Below are positions 12,101 to 26,900 of a stretch of DNA of 64,000 bases, piece by piece. The notes beneath the pieces are model-generated. The model was given only the letters and a program-made list of their open reading frames with translations. It was not told where the DNA came from and did no database searches. The translations under genes and the position numbers were made by a program. The stretch spans positions 15,629,985 through 15,693,984 of the forward strand of contig CALNVZ010003433.1 in assembly GCA_940671915.1 (NCBI GenBank), written 5' to 3'. Positions within the stretch are counted from its first letter, which is position 1. Every line of letters begins with the position of its first letter. This DNA comes from Paracentrotus lividus. Its lineage: Eukaryota; Echinodermata; Echinoidea; Camarodonta; Echinidae.

Positions 12101-13861
12101 ATTGAACTCTTTCTAGATTTCAACACACAAAAACAATAGCATGTGTCCGTGCTTTACAGTGACGCACTTATTTGTCATTTTTATTTCTTAAAATTCCAAT
12201 GTCGCGTGCTAGCACATTGAATGAGTTCTAATGATTTTGCCTTGTTCCGTATTCTTTCTCATATCTGTGCCCCCGACACTTTTGATTGAGAGCAAAGTTT
12301 GAATCGATAAGCAATTGTCTGCTAACATGTCTCGACCATGCATAAAGCGTCAAAAGACGTGTCTAATCGATAACCTATTGTCCCTTTTAACAATCGAATT
12401 CCAACGAAGGCTGGGGGTTGGTTCACTGAAGTTTGAAGACGATACACTTTTTTCCCCAAACGAAAAATATCTAAAGTATAGGCCTATAATTAAATTAATA
12501 TAATTGAAAACAGCGACGGTCAAAATGAATTGCAGAAATACGATAAACCACATAATCAGGGGCGGCATTAAATACATTTTTATAAAAAAGGGATGTGATA
12601 AAATGAAATATATTCTTTAAATTCAAGAGCTACAATGTTACTGGGGGGGGGGGGGTACATAACGACTAATTATTTACTCTCGTGATAATATAATTGCATA
12701 TCATGATTGACAGTACAGAGCAAAACCTCACGCAATAGGTTTAAAGTCCAACATTGTGCAAATTTGAAGGTGTTGATATTCGCACATTTCGAGTTATGAT
12801 GACAGATAAGACAAACATACGCACATTAAGGAAGTTCCATGGAAACGCTAATTAGCAATAATTAATTGGTTGAACAGTAGAATTTTTTATCGTGATATTT
12901 TATTATTAATACCTGAACATAATTACGATGAAAAAGACACGTTGAAACCAACTAATTTTCACCCGGCGTTTTCTTATTTTCAAAAAATATTTCCTCTAAA
13001 GAAATTACCCCAAATTGGATTTAGAGGACCTAACAGAAACCACAAGGTAATACAAAAGGGTCAGCAGTATTTGCCACGGGACTATTTTGATGAAATTGGT
13101 TTACTGCACGTGAGCACAACGCACAAATGCCGTATAGTTGAAAGTTTTGTTGTTGTTGTTGTGATTGGGCTACCTGCACTAAATTTTATGTCGTTTTTAT
13201 ATATATGTGGGTGTTTTACAGGGATTATTATGTCACTAATAAACGGACAGGTAATGCAGAAATCTATCTTCAAATAAATTATCATTTAGAAATGAAACTG
13301 AACCAAAAATCCCAAACCCAATATAGATCTCAACCCCTCCCCAACCCCCGAAAGAAAATGATAAAAAGAAGAAGAAAACAAAAACCAAAATAACCTGATA
13401 AAATCACAAAGGCAATAAACGAGGTTCTTGGCGTTTATATCTTTTTCTCGAGCAAAGCTTATTCCAATTAAACATCTCCAGGACATAAAAAATTTAGGAT
13501 GTTCAAATTGTTTAAATAAACATAACATATCAACATTTTGCTCCACCTTTTGGCATGGGGGGAAAAAAAGGGGAGGGGGGGTGCTGGGCTCTCTCAACCC
13601 CTCTCCCCACCAAGGAGATGCAATTTGAAGCAATAACTGGCAATGATCAGTTTCGCACATGCAAAGTAAGTCATGGTCATGCTTATTTATTTCATGAAAT
13701 TAATGAAATTAATGAAATGATATCTCTTCTATTGGACAGGTGCTTGAAATGCTTTGCCAAATTCTCCAGACAGACTCTCTCAACGCAGTGCAATCTTGGC
13801 TGGTATCAGCGGGAGACAGAGGTGTGTATAGAAGAAGGGAGAGAGAGTGAGGGTAGTGAAA

Positions 13862-13918
<57 letters not shown>

Positions 13919-16900
13919 GACGCGGTGATTTTTTTCTATTAATATTCTCATAAAGTGGAAAATATAAGTTATAGTACATTTATATTCCAGTATCGCCCTT
14001 TTCTTTTGAGAAATACGAGAGAAGAAGATAACAAAAACTGACTCGAATAACATGAGTCATCATTTAAAAAGATAAAAGATATACAATATCATGACTAGAT
14101 ATTCTAGTAGGCATATGTTGACTACTCATGCATTTATGTCTACAGTACTATGATCTTTCCATATTATCTTCATTAATATATTCATCAGTTAAAGGGGAAG
14201 TTCACCCTGGAATTTTATTGGTCTTAAAAAATGCAGAAAAATAAAAGAAAAATATAAGTGAAGGTTTGGGGAAAATCGACCAAAATATGATGAAGTTGTG
14301 AATATTCAAAGTTTTGATTCTGTGACGTCACATGCGAGCAGATCTCCTATGTGTTATGTAGTGTAAATTCCATAAAATGTCATTTTTTTCAGAAGAAAAT
14401 AATTATGTCACCTGTGCGGTCGATATACCATCAAACATATGTTCATATACATGATTATATCAAATTGACCCATTCCTTTATCAAGAACCATGACAAAAAG
14501 ACAAATTTATGGAATTTACATACACAACCACTGGGAGAGCTGCTCGCACGTGACGTCACAGAATCAAAACTTTACATATTCATAACTTAGCTATTTTTTG
14601 GTCGATTTTCTTCAAACTTTCACTAATATTTTTCTATTATTTTTCTTCATATTTTAAGACCAATTAAATTCCAGGGTGAACTTCCCCTTTAACCACTCGT
14701 ATAATTCATATTACAATGTATTTTGTACAAAAGTAAGAACTACATATATGGTGGTAATATATTTATTTTTTCTTCTATAAAGCAGTGGATCAAAGATATG
14801 GAAATAAAGGGGCGCCAACGGCAATTTTCTGAGATGCAATTTTGTGACCATGTAGGCCTAAGCTCAATGTGATTATAAAAAAAGGGGGGGGGGGACGTGC
14901 GCTCTCGTCTGGATCCACCACTGTTCTTTGTATCGAAATCATATTTAATTTCTATTAAGCAATTATTTTTTCTATACCTACTCTAATTTTACAGAAAGAC
15001 GCTCGTCCTTGACATGATCCGTTCTGCAATGAGCAATGAGGCTGACTACTTCCAAAAAAATATCACGCTACTTACAACGATCCTCCCCAACCGCGACCAT
15101 CTACTAACCTACCGGCAAACATGAACATCACGAACGGTTACGGCGACGTTGATGTGCCGTCACCGCCGCCGTTCGCCGGGCGGGACGTTCGTTACCAAGC
15201 CGTTTCCGAGGCTGCAGCGGGTCTAAAGACGCCGAAGAAAAAGGAAGAAAATAATAACCAAGAAAGGACGATATTCGACGAAGAAGGTATTTTATTTTAA
15301 TGTTATTTTTTTCATGAAAACCATTATTTCCCCCCTTTTTCTTCTTACGCGTTGTCTTCTTCATCTGTCTCCTCTCCTTTCAAAAAAAAAACAAAAAAAA
15401 AATCTCTTTGTTTATTCATTCGGTCTTGAAAGACATTTTCTCTTGTTCTTCTTATTCTGTTTTTCTTTAACTTAATTTCTTGTTTTTACACGTAAGTTGT
15501 CTTTATATTTTCATCGTCTACGCTTCTTTCATCTTCACACGCCTCTAATGTTTCTCGTTGTCCTTTTTCTCCTTCTCCTCCTCGTCTTTCTCCTTCTCCT
15601 CCTCCACTTCCTCCTTCTTCTTCCTCCTCCTCCTCTTCTTCTTCTTCTTCTTCATTTTCCTCTTCTTCTTCTTCTCCTTCTCATTTGCTCACCCTCCTCC
15701 CTCTCCTTTCTCCTGGGGAGAGAGAGATCATGCTCGGCCAACCGACGACCAGCAACCATGGACGACGCAAACATGACCACGAGAAAATCGTGGCCATTGA
15801 CCACGAAGCCACCGGGTCAGCTCCCGTCGGCGCTTGGCTCCTTTGGGGCGACTACCCGTCCATGCTATCAACATACCATCCCAACCACATCAATCCTGCC
15901 TTACAAAATCACAAGATCAATGCTCTCGAAGCGAATACCATTTACGGTCGTTTCCGCTGTCGTCAAAGAACGGCCGACCCAAAGTTCGGCATGAGTAAGT
16001 CGGATGATAGTGATCTTATGTGCACGTTGTTGTCGCGAAGTTATCTATCTTGTGATAATATTCGTGTGGATGTTCCCGCATGCATCAGCTTGACCTAACA
16101 CATTAATGTATCCAAATTGCTCATCGCATGCATAATCACTAAATATATAATCCATTTTTACCAACCCTTTTCACATTAAAGTTAATTTATTTGCAGATTC
16201 AGCGAGCAATGTTTTTTTTTTTCTTTTCTTTTTCGTTAACAGCCTTTAATGTTGTGGATTTGGTGTTGCATGGGTATTTCTTTCAACATTATATTAACTG
16301 CATGATAATAACACATATCTCCTCATCATATTCCCCCTCTCTCCATTTTCATTTTCCATAAAATGTCTTATATAGGTGTGGATCCGTCACTTAAACGGTG
16401 GATATTGAGACAGACAAGAACTATTTTTGAGAAAACAAGAACAAATAAATATTATTGATATACCTTAGTCTTACTGATAACATTGTTTAGTATTACATCA
16501 AATAAATACAAGCTTTAAAAAAAAAGATGGTCAACTCCGATCATTGTGGGATTCTTTTGTGTTATCATTGAAATATACGTTCCGATCTTTTGACTAGAAA
16601 ACTATTTCAAAATGATTTAACTGAAAAACATAAATAAATTGGAATTTCAGAAGTTAAGTGCAAAGTAGCCTTACCTGAAGGACAATGATGAATGTAATTC
16701 AATGCATCAATTATCGATTTTTCACAGCTGTCAACGCAATCAATAATTCATAAAGGATGCAAAACCTTCATGGTCCATTATTAGGAGCTAGAAGGATGCT
16801 AATTCGTATTCTACTTAATGACCAATGACCTTTGGTTCTCACCTGAGTATTATTAATGACCCGAAATGTAAACAGGTCGATAATATTCTTTCGAGTGAGG

Positions 16901-19900
16901 CGCTTAGTGCTGTCTGACGCTGGATGTCATTTTGACCATTAGAATTTCTCAAAAACTTTTAAGGCGCATGGAGTTTGTATGCTAGTACCACACCCACAGA
17001 AAATCAAAAACTGAAAACCACAAACCCACACAAATTCTTGAAATAAATTTGAATATAACGGATTAACACATCATTATGTCAAGAGAAAGACGCTTCGTCA
17101 CCGCCCTAAAAGTTTTCTTTTCTCCCTCACAAATACAAAAGCCAAAGAATGCAGGATTTTGACAGGCCCAACTGCATTCAGAACCAACAGTAGGAAATTA
17201 AACAATAAACACACCAAAATTAATGTAGTGACAAATATTTACAGCCCTTTTCGATGAAATAATCTGTGCAATTCATTGAGCATATTGAGGGGAAACACTT
17301 CGTCACCTCAACGCAGTTTACATTTCCACTCTTTCTTATATAAATACCCCAAACAAAAGTGTGCATGGCGCTATCCTCTCACACATTACCTTCACTCTCC
17401 CTCTCCCCCTACCCCCAAGAAAAATAAATCACCATCACACCCAACATACAAAATGTCTCTATCAATAATATTTTGACACTGTAAACATATTCCTGGTAGC
17501 AATGTGCCGAACGATACTTCGTCACCCGATGGCGTTCGGAGTATGTAGGCCTAACCAAAACTTTCTCATTAATAAAAACAAACAAATGAAGTAATGCATT
17601 TATATCCTTCTCTCACTTTCTCACCCCATCATCACAACAGGACAAAAAAAAAATGCAATATTGCAATTTACAAAACGATATATTAATATACATTCTATAT
17701 TTGCTATCACAGGTCTCCATGATGTTCTGTCAATGCAGTCTTTGTCTAGGTATCGTCACCCGATGTAGTGCACCATTTTCCTGTATATACTGATGACAAA
17801 ATGGAAAACGGGGCCTGAATCGGCACCCTTCTTTCAAACGTATAAAACCCACAAAATAGAAAACTATTCAGCATCAAAGGCTTAAAAAATTATATATTGA
17901 ATAAATCTTTTGACATCGCACAGGCCTTCTTGATGTTCCGATCTGTGCTGTACACGACGAGGGCTACTTCACCAACCCGAGGCTTCGTCGCCGCCCAGCG
18001 ACGGCCGAGGCACGGGGATGTACACCTTTCGAATCCCTAAAGCCAGCAAAGGAGGTTTACAACCTGAACCCCACAATCAACGCCTCACAGTACCCGGTCA
18101 ACACCCTAACGGGGCTCAGCATGTTCCCCCAGGGGTTCAGAGAGAAGGCACACGCTCCCATTTTCGGCCTCAGTATGTTCCTCTTCTGATGATTATTATC
18201 TTTGTTGTTTCGTTTTTGTTTGAGTCAGTTTGCAGTGAGCCTTCATGGTATACCTACCGGCCATCTTCTTTAATTTGGCACTTCCCCATGGACACGCCCT
18301 TCTATATTATACACCGAGTGCTGTGACTCTCCTGGCACACCCACACCCTATCGATAACCCGCCCACATCCAATGACTGCACCTCTTCATAGACGATCCCG
18401 CCCCTTTCACATCTTTGATCCCTTACCTCGCCTCTTTCCCCACATTTATGACTCCACCCTTTCCATCGTGACCCCGCCCCTTTCCACATCTTGATCCCTT
18501 AACCTCGCCTCTTCCTCCACATTTATGTCTCCACCCTTTTGTCAACGACCCCGTTCCTTCCCACACCTTTGATCCATTGCTCCGCCTCTTCCCCTATATT
18601 CATGACTCCTCCCCTTTCGTCAATGATCCCGCCCTCCCACATCTTTGATCCATTACCCAACATGCCAACATCTTCCCACCCTGAGCACTTTAAGATATAC
18701 TGTAGAAAGAATCAGCTTCTCCGGCATAAAGGCTGAGATCTGACTGACATCTTTTGCTTGCTGGTATTTCACATGGTGCACTTAGATTCATACATATATC
18801 AGACAAATAATTGTTTTCAAAGTTTATAGAATATATTTTATATTCATTTATTTCATAAATAGCATACATGGTATAGGCCTACATATATCAAACAAATAAA
18901 TTTGTTGTTCAAAGTATTTAGAATATTTATTGTATATTGTTCCTAAACACAATTCATAGTATACATAATTGTCTTGTTTTTGAAGTACAATTATATATCT
19001 ATTTATTTCCTAAATATCATCCATCTTGGAGCAGCTCATTCCTTTTCTGAGCATTGCTTGATATATAGTGTCGCCATTTTACACATCATAGTCACTGTGA
19101 AGCTAGAAATTAACATCGTGGTCATAAACAACAAAAGTTAGGACATTAAATCATCAAAATATACATTAAACAACCTCGTTGTATGTAACATGTTTGGGAA
19201 TCAACGTTGGTTTTCTCATCTTCAGCATTATCATCATCATCATCATCAACATCCCGTCATCATCATAATCATCGTCGTCATCATCAACATCATCATCATC
19301 ATATTGCACATTGTGTTGTTGATTTCGTCACCACTCAATTGAACTCTGTCGTAATATATCATATGCCTTGCTATGTTTTTCTTTACGTGTTTCCTCCAAT
19401 GATATTTCTTTCTTTTCCAGCTATCATTTTCGGAACATGTCGCTCGTGTCATCTGCTTGCAAATAAATACTATTGCTTCTATGTTTCCTTGCTGCAATTA
19501 CATGTAGAAGTGACACTAATAAAACACTAAATGTTTATAATCTTTCAATGCTATTAAAATCACCTTAATATAAACCCCTCACAAAAAGTTTCGCAAGTCG
19601 ACTTTGGGCCATGATAACTTTTCAGGTACGCTTTAGTTATTCCTGATATTCATACCATTGGAAAGATAATTTATTCCCCTTTTTATTGATATCCTATTTA
19701 TAATGGTTGTATCATGCTTCAATGCACAGAATATCAAGAATATGGAGAAATTAAACGTAAAAAGTCAAATGTTGTAAAATGCATTTTGTTGATCACATTG
19801 AAGTTCCGCAACGTGTCTTTAGGTCCTGATAACTGTGGGATATTTTCTAATTTTGATTGAATTTTAAACCATTGTCAAGTTAATTTATTCCTCTCTTGAT

Positions 19901-22900
19901 TGATACCTTATTTATCATGGTGATGTTATGCCTGGGTCAACAGAACCCTTGAATACCACCTGAATACATGACAAAGCGAAATATAATTTTCAGTTTAAAT
20001 TTCTGTAACACAATTCTGAACCTTAATACATTTTAATGTGGGGATTTAATCATTGTCAATTTTATAGCATTAAAAAGTTCATTTATTTTCTTTTTATTGA
20101 TACCCTATTTGCAATAGTAACATCATGTTTGAATGCACATACCTCACGAATATAATGCAAAGTAAAAAGTGAAAAGTTGCATGCGAAATGCATTGTTATT
20201 ACCCGCAACAGACAATAATACCCACAATAGGCATTCGATTTGCAACATTTAACTTCTAACTTGTCCTGACATTCAGGTGTTCTGTCCATGCAGGAACAAC
20301 ACTATCGTTACAATCAGGGTATCATTGAAAGAGGAAATAAATTATCTTGACAATGGTTAAAAGTTCAATAAAAATTAGAAAATACCCCATAAGTTATCAG
20401 AACCTAAAGTCGAGTTGCGGAACTTCGCTTTGATAAATGCATTTTGCAACATTTGACTTTTCACTTTTCTCCATATTCTGATATTCTGTTCATTGAAGCA
20501 TGACATAATCATTACAAGTAGGATATCAATAAAAAGGGGAATAAATTATCTTTCCAATGGTATGAATATCAGGAATAACTAAAGCGTACCTGAAAAGTTA
20601 TCATGGCCCAAAGTCGATTGGCTTAACTTTTTGTGAGGGGTTTATATAAACTTATAAACTAAATTTCATAATTGTAAACCTGCAATAACAAACTCATAAC
20701 CTACGCTGACCATAAATTTTTTTTTTCCTTTTCATCTCTCACAGTATTTTAATCGGTGTAAATTCTAACATCATATGTGTGTTGTTTTGTTGTTGTTGTT
20801 GTTTGCAGAGTGCTGTGCTAAACTAAGTATTTATACCATATATTTTATTAATATTAGTAAGAATTTAACCAATGATTTCTTTGAATGCTAAAATATATGA
20901 TGCTAAACATTACGTATTGCATAATTCAACAAGAGAAAAAAAAAGTCTTTTGATAGAAAAGTTGAATATCTGTTAATTTTGAAGCATAAGGCAAAGGTAG
21001 GAACTCACGGAACGTGTACTATTTAGACAAAAGATTATAACACTGGCATTGTCTGTACTCAGATTTCAACGAATGCCAATTATGAGGGCATGAGGCTTAT
21101 AGTTACGGTGGGAGGAGGCCTGCCTGTCACCTTTTCTGTAAATAGTTAACATAATTATATGGTCCTTACTGTCTAAATATAGAAATAAACTTGTGATTTA
21201 CTTACAGTTCCTGTCACCGACAAATGGAGAGACGAACTTCGAGACATCACGGAGCAGGCTGGTCTGCGTTTGCCGAAAGAGATCAAGCAGGCCCAAGCCG
21301 AACAGCCGAAGCGTACTTCGGTCTACTCGGCTGACACTGGTCGGCTTATTCCGCCACCCTCTCGGGGAATGACTCGAGGTGCTTCAAGACAGAAGCACCA
21401 CGAGCATGACATGATGTATCATATCGCTGCCGAGGGCAGTAACGAAGTTTGGTAAGATTATTTGAGTTTTTTTTTCCCAGGTACTTCTTATTCTTCTTTT
21501 CCGTCGTCGTCATTTTATTCTTCATTTATCTCACTCTTCCATTTCATTGTCCTATTCTATTTTTCATTTTCTTCATCATTATATTCTTCTTTCCACCTTG
21601 TTCTGTTCTTTTTCTATTCTTCTTCTTTTATCTCTCTTTTTATGTTCCTTTACTGTGGTTCTTCATTTTCTTTATTGTCCTCTTCATATTTCTTTCTATC
21701 CCTGTTTAACTAATGTATTGAAGCAATAAAAATGATAAATCAAGGATAGGGGTAGATTGTATCGAAAGTGCAATAATCACGGGACGTAATTAGAAATCTC
21801 GATCAGAATTACTTTAACTTGACATTCTCTCAGAGGAAATTGATGAACATCGATTAATTTCCTCAGGTCATTTAAATATCATTTCATGATAAATAAAGAC
21901 ACATAGACAATAAACAGATTGAACTCTTTCTAGATTTCAAACACAAAACAATAGCATGTGTCGTGCTACAGTGACGCACTTATTTGTCATTTTTATTTCT
22001 TAATTCCAATGTCGCGTGCTAGCATCATTGAATGAGTTCTAATGATTTTGCTTGTCCGTATTCTTGTCTCATATCTGTGCCCCATTCACGACATTGACCG
22101 TTCAGCAACGTTATATCATTTAACATCATTACGAGAGCGATTGTAGCAGATTGTCTCAAAGACGTGTATGATCACGTATTTATTCGCATAACGATTAAAC
22201 CTGGATTCACTGATTTAAACGTATACATTCCCAAGTACTAGTTCCAATAGAAATAATGCGAACTATTGATAATAAGATACAGACATAATCGCGCACGCTA
22301 CAGACACATGTTATCTTTTCGTGTTTAATCACAGACGTACTTGTCTCTGCTTTAGTTTTATCTAAATGATCTTCATGATGCGAACGCAATACTCATGTTC
22401 ATATTTCTTAAATCAATGTAACGTCACACGAATTCTGAGAGATTCTTCCGCAATTACGTGATTACTACTTCTCGATCACAAACATTTCGATATCTATTTC
22501 TACTTCTGCCACTAATTAAGTTTAGCATTAGAAACACACATGCGAGCGACCGAAGCAAATGAATTAGAAAATAGCGATAAACCACATAATCAGGGGCGGC
22601 ATTAAATACATTTTTTATAGGGATGTGATAAAAGAAATATATCTTTAGATTCAAGAGCTACATGTTACTGGGAGGAGTACATAACGACTAATTATTTACT
22701 CTCGTGATAATAATTGCATATCAGATTGACAGTACAGAGCAAAACCTCACATAGGTTTAAAGTCCACATTGTGCAAATTTGAAGTGTTGATATCGCACAT
22801 TCGAGTTAATGATGACAGATAAGACAAACATACGCACATTAAGGAAGTTCCATGGAAACGCTAATTAGCAATAATTAATTGGTTGAACAGTAGAATTTTT

Positions 22901-23876
22901 TATCGTGATATTTTATTATTAATACCTGAACATAATTACGATGAAAAAGACACGTTGAAACCAACTAATTTTCACCCGGCGTTTTCTTATTTTCAAAAAA
23001 TATTTCCTCTAAAGAAATTACCCCAAATTGGATTTAGAGACCTAACAGAAACCACAAGGTAATACAAAAGGGTCAGCAGTATTTGCCACGGGACTATTTT
23101 GATGAAATTGGTTTACGCACGTGAGCACAACGCACAAATGCCGTATAGTTGAAAGTTTTGTTGTTGTTGTTGTGATTGGGCTACCTGCACTAAATTTTAT
23201 GTCGTTTTTATTATATGTGGGTGTTTACAGGGATTATTATGTCACTAATAAACGGACAGGTAATGCAGAATCTTCTTCAAATAAATTATCATTTAGAAAT
23301 GAAAACAACAAAAATCCCAAACCCAATATAGATCTCAACCCCTCCCAACCCCCGAAAGAAAATGATAAAAAGAAGAAGAAAACAAAAACCAAAATAACCT
23401 GATAAAATCACAAAGGCAATAAACGAGTTCTTGGCGTTTATATCTTTTTCTCGAGCAAAGCTTATTCCAATTAAACATCTCCAGGACATAAAAAATTTAG
23501 GATGTTCAAATTGTTTAAATAAATAACATATCAACATTTTGCTCCACCTTTTGGCATGGGGGGAAAAAAAGGGAGGGGGGGTGCTGGGCTCTCTCAACCC
23601 CTCTCCCCACCAAGGAGATGCAATTTGAAGCAATAACTGGCAATGATCAGTTTCGCACATGCAAAGTAAGTCATGGTCATGCTTATTTATTTCATGAAAT
23701 TAATGAAATTAATGAAATGATATCTCTTCTATTGGACAGGTGCTTGAAATGCTTTGCCAAATTCTCCAGACAGACTCTCTCAACGCAGTGCAATCTTGGC
23801 TGGTATCAGCGGGAGACAGAGGTGTTAGAAGAAGGGAGAGAGAGTGAGGGTAGTGAAAGAGAGTGAGAGGAGAGAG

Positions 23877-23911
<35 letters not shown>

Positions 23912-26900
23912 GATGGACGCGGTGATTTTTTTCTATTAATATTCTCATAAAGTGGAAAATATAAGTTATAGTACATTTATATTCCAGTATCGCCCTTTTC
24001 TTTTGAGAAATACGAGAGAAGAAGATAACAAAAACTGACTCGAATAACATGAGTCATCATTTAAAAAGATAAAAGATATACAATATCATGACTAGATATT
24101 CTAGTAGGCATATGTTGACTACTCATGCATTTATGTCTACAGTACTATGATCTTCCATATTATCTTCATTAATATATTCATCAGTTAAAGGGAAGTTCAC
24201 CCTGGAATTTTATTGGTCTTAAAAAATGCAGAAAAATAAAAGAAAAATATAAGTGAAGGTTTGGGGAAAATCGACCAAAATATGATGAAGTTGTGAATAT
24301 TCAAAGTTTTGATTCTGTGACGTCACATGCGAGCAGATCTCCTATGTGTTATGTAGTGTAAATTCCATAAAATGTCATTTTTTCAGAAGAAATAATTATG
24401 TCACCTGTGCGGTCGATATACCATCAAACATATGTTCATATACATGATTATATCAAATTGACCCATTCCTTTATCAAGAACCATGACAAAAAGACAAATT
24501 TATGGAATTTACATACACAACCACTGGAGAGCTGCTCGCACGTGACGTCACAGAATCAAAACTTTACATATTCATAACTTAGCTATTTTTTGGTCGATTT
24601 TCTTCAAACTTTCACTAATATTTTTCTATTATTTTTCTTCATATTTTAAGACCAATTAAATTCCAGGTGAACTTCCCCTTTAACCACTCGTATAATTCAT
24701 ATTACAATGTATTTTGTACAAAAGTAAGAACTACATATATGGTGGTAATATATTTATTTTTTCTTCTATAAAGCAGTGATCAAAGATATGGAAATAAAGG
24801 GGCGCCAACGGCAATTTTCTGAGATGCAATTTTGTGACCATGTAGGCCTAAGCTCAATGTGATTATAAAAAAAGGGGGGGGGGACGTGCGCTCTCGTCTG
24901 GATCCACCACTGTTCTTTGTATCGAAATCATATTTAATTTCTATTAAGCAATTATTTTTTCTATACCTACTCTAATTTTACAGAAAAGACGCTCGTCCTT
25001 GACATGATCCGTTCTGCAATGAGCAATGAGGCTGACTACTTCCAAAAAAAATATCACCGCTACTTACAACGATCCTCCCCAACCGCGACCATCTACTAAC
25101 CTACCGGCAAACATGAACATCACGAACGGTTACGGCGACGTTGATGTGCCGTCACCGCCGCCGTTCGCCGGGCGGGACGTTCGTTACCAAGCCGTTTCCG
25201 AGGCTGCAGCGGGTCTAAAGACGCCGAAGAAAAAGGAAGAAAATAATAACCAAGAAAGGACGATATTCGACGAAGAAGGTATTTTATTTTTTAATGTTAT
25301 TTTTTCATGAAAACCATTATTTCCCCCCTTTTCTTCTTACGCGTTGTCTTCTTCATCTGTCTCCTCTCCTTTCAAAAAAAAAAACAAAAAAAATCTCTTT
25401 GTTTTATTCATTCGGTCTTGAAAGACATTTTCTCTTGTTCTTCTTATTCTGTTTTTCTTTAACTTAATCTTGTTTTACACGTAAGTTGTCTTTATATTTT
25501 CATCGTCTACGCTTCTTTCATCTTCACACGCCTCTAATGTTTCTCGTTGTCCTTTTTTCTCCTTCTCCTCCTCGTCTTTCTCTTCTCCTCCTCCACTTCC
25601 TCCTTCTTCTTCCTCCTCCTCCTCTTCTTCTTCTTCTTCTTCATTTTCCTCTTCTTCTTCTTCTCCTTCTCATTTGCTCACCCTCCTCCCTCTCCTTTCT
25701 CCTGGGGGGGGGCATTTCATCAAACGACTTGTCGGACGTTTTATCCGACAAACTGTTATAAGCTACTGAATTGCTTGTACATGATTGGCTGAGAGCAAGT
25801 TCGTCGGATAAAACGTCTGACAAGTCCTTTGATGAAATGCCCCCCCCCCCCCTNNNNNNNNNNNNNNNNNNNNNNNNNGCTCTCGGATAATGATGAGGTT
25901 TGAAAATCATTCATTATGTGAAAATGATCCTTTACAAGAGAAAAATTGGTGTCACAAAGTTCTTCACAAACGTCTGTGACATTTTTTGTTTTCATTAGGA
26001 AATTTTCCAAAGAAGACCAAAAAGGCTAAACGTGGTAAGAACAATGGTGTCAGAATTTGTGTTGCTTGTAGTGGAATTCTGACATCATTGAATTACTCTG
26101 CATGTAAGAGTAATTGGTTTGAATTTTTCAGTGCGGTTTAAAAAAGTGTTGAAAGAAATACTTCAAGTGTGAGTTAGTGTGCGAAGTCAGAGGACGGGGA
26201 GTGACCATTGGGGTAATATGGAACAGGATAAGACGTTGACATTGGAGGCAATATGAGACACTTCCATACTTTGTGCAGTTTTAAAACCACAAGTCGTGAT
26301 GTCTAACTCATTGATACAGTGGTGCTTAAAGATAAACAGATTAAAAAACAAAAAACAAACCTATACCTGTATCTGTAAGTGCATGTAAAGCGCATATTTT
26401 TTTCTATTTTTTTTTAAGTGCATGAAAAATTGTTATGCCTCAACTTCAAATCCTGATCAAAAGTGTCCCTGAGTGTTGTCTTGGTAATTTGTTAACCATT
26501 TTGAGCTTGGTGTGCAATTGTGTCCATGATTATGTGGTTCTGAATTCTGTAAATGTACTTTCTGAATTGCTTGATTGGGCAAAATATTTGAATATACCTG
26601 AAAAGTTAAAAAAATATATATATATATAGAGAGAGAGAAAAACCCACAAAATATGTGTAGATTTGATATCTGCTGTAAGTCAGTAATATAAATGGTGAAA
26701 CTGCTTCAAGTTTCAGAGGTAACCTAGTGTTTTTATTAGATTTCTATTAGGATTTGTAATCATAAGCTATTTTCACATCCTAATTCACGATCATTATGGG
26801 ATACATGATGCCCCCTGTCCTGAAAATTTTTCGTATCCAAATCTTTGAACATGATCATTAAGGTCGTGCATTCAACGGACCATCTTCTTAATGACTCCCC

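Larger units (their letters stand above)
5846..15719. repeat. First copy of the ~9.9 kb duplicated block
   Basis: This block starts inside exon A at ATGCTCGGC and ends in the CT-rich intron after exon E at TCTCCTGGGG. It aligns base for base with 15,730-25,707, differing mainly by one-base insertions and deletions plus one replaced segment (12,276-12,524 here). The unit contains the 3' part of exon A, exons B to E and all their introns. Confidence 0.95.
15730..25707. repeat. Second copy of the ~9.9 kb duplicated block
   Basis: Near-identical to 5,846-15,719. The block starts abruptly within exon A, after TCCTGGGGAGAGAGAGATC, so the first 51 nt of that exon and its acceptor are absent. It ends at the poly-G tip of a hairpin element followed by an N gap. 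Most differences from copy 1 are single-base indels, many at homopolymers. It is probably a second haplotype or re-assembly of the same locus rather than a true tandem copy. Confidence 0.9.

Noticed and set aside
25486..26010. Frames across the CT tract and N gap
   Set aside because: They cross low-complexity sequence, a hairpin element and unknown bases.
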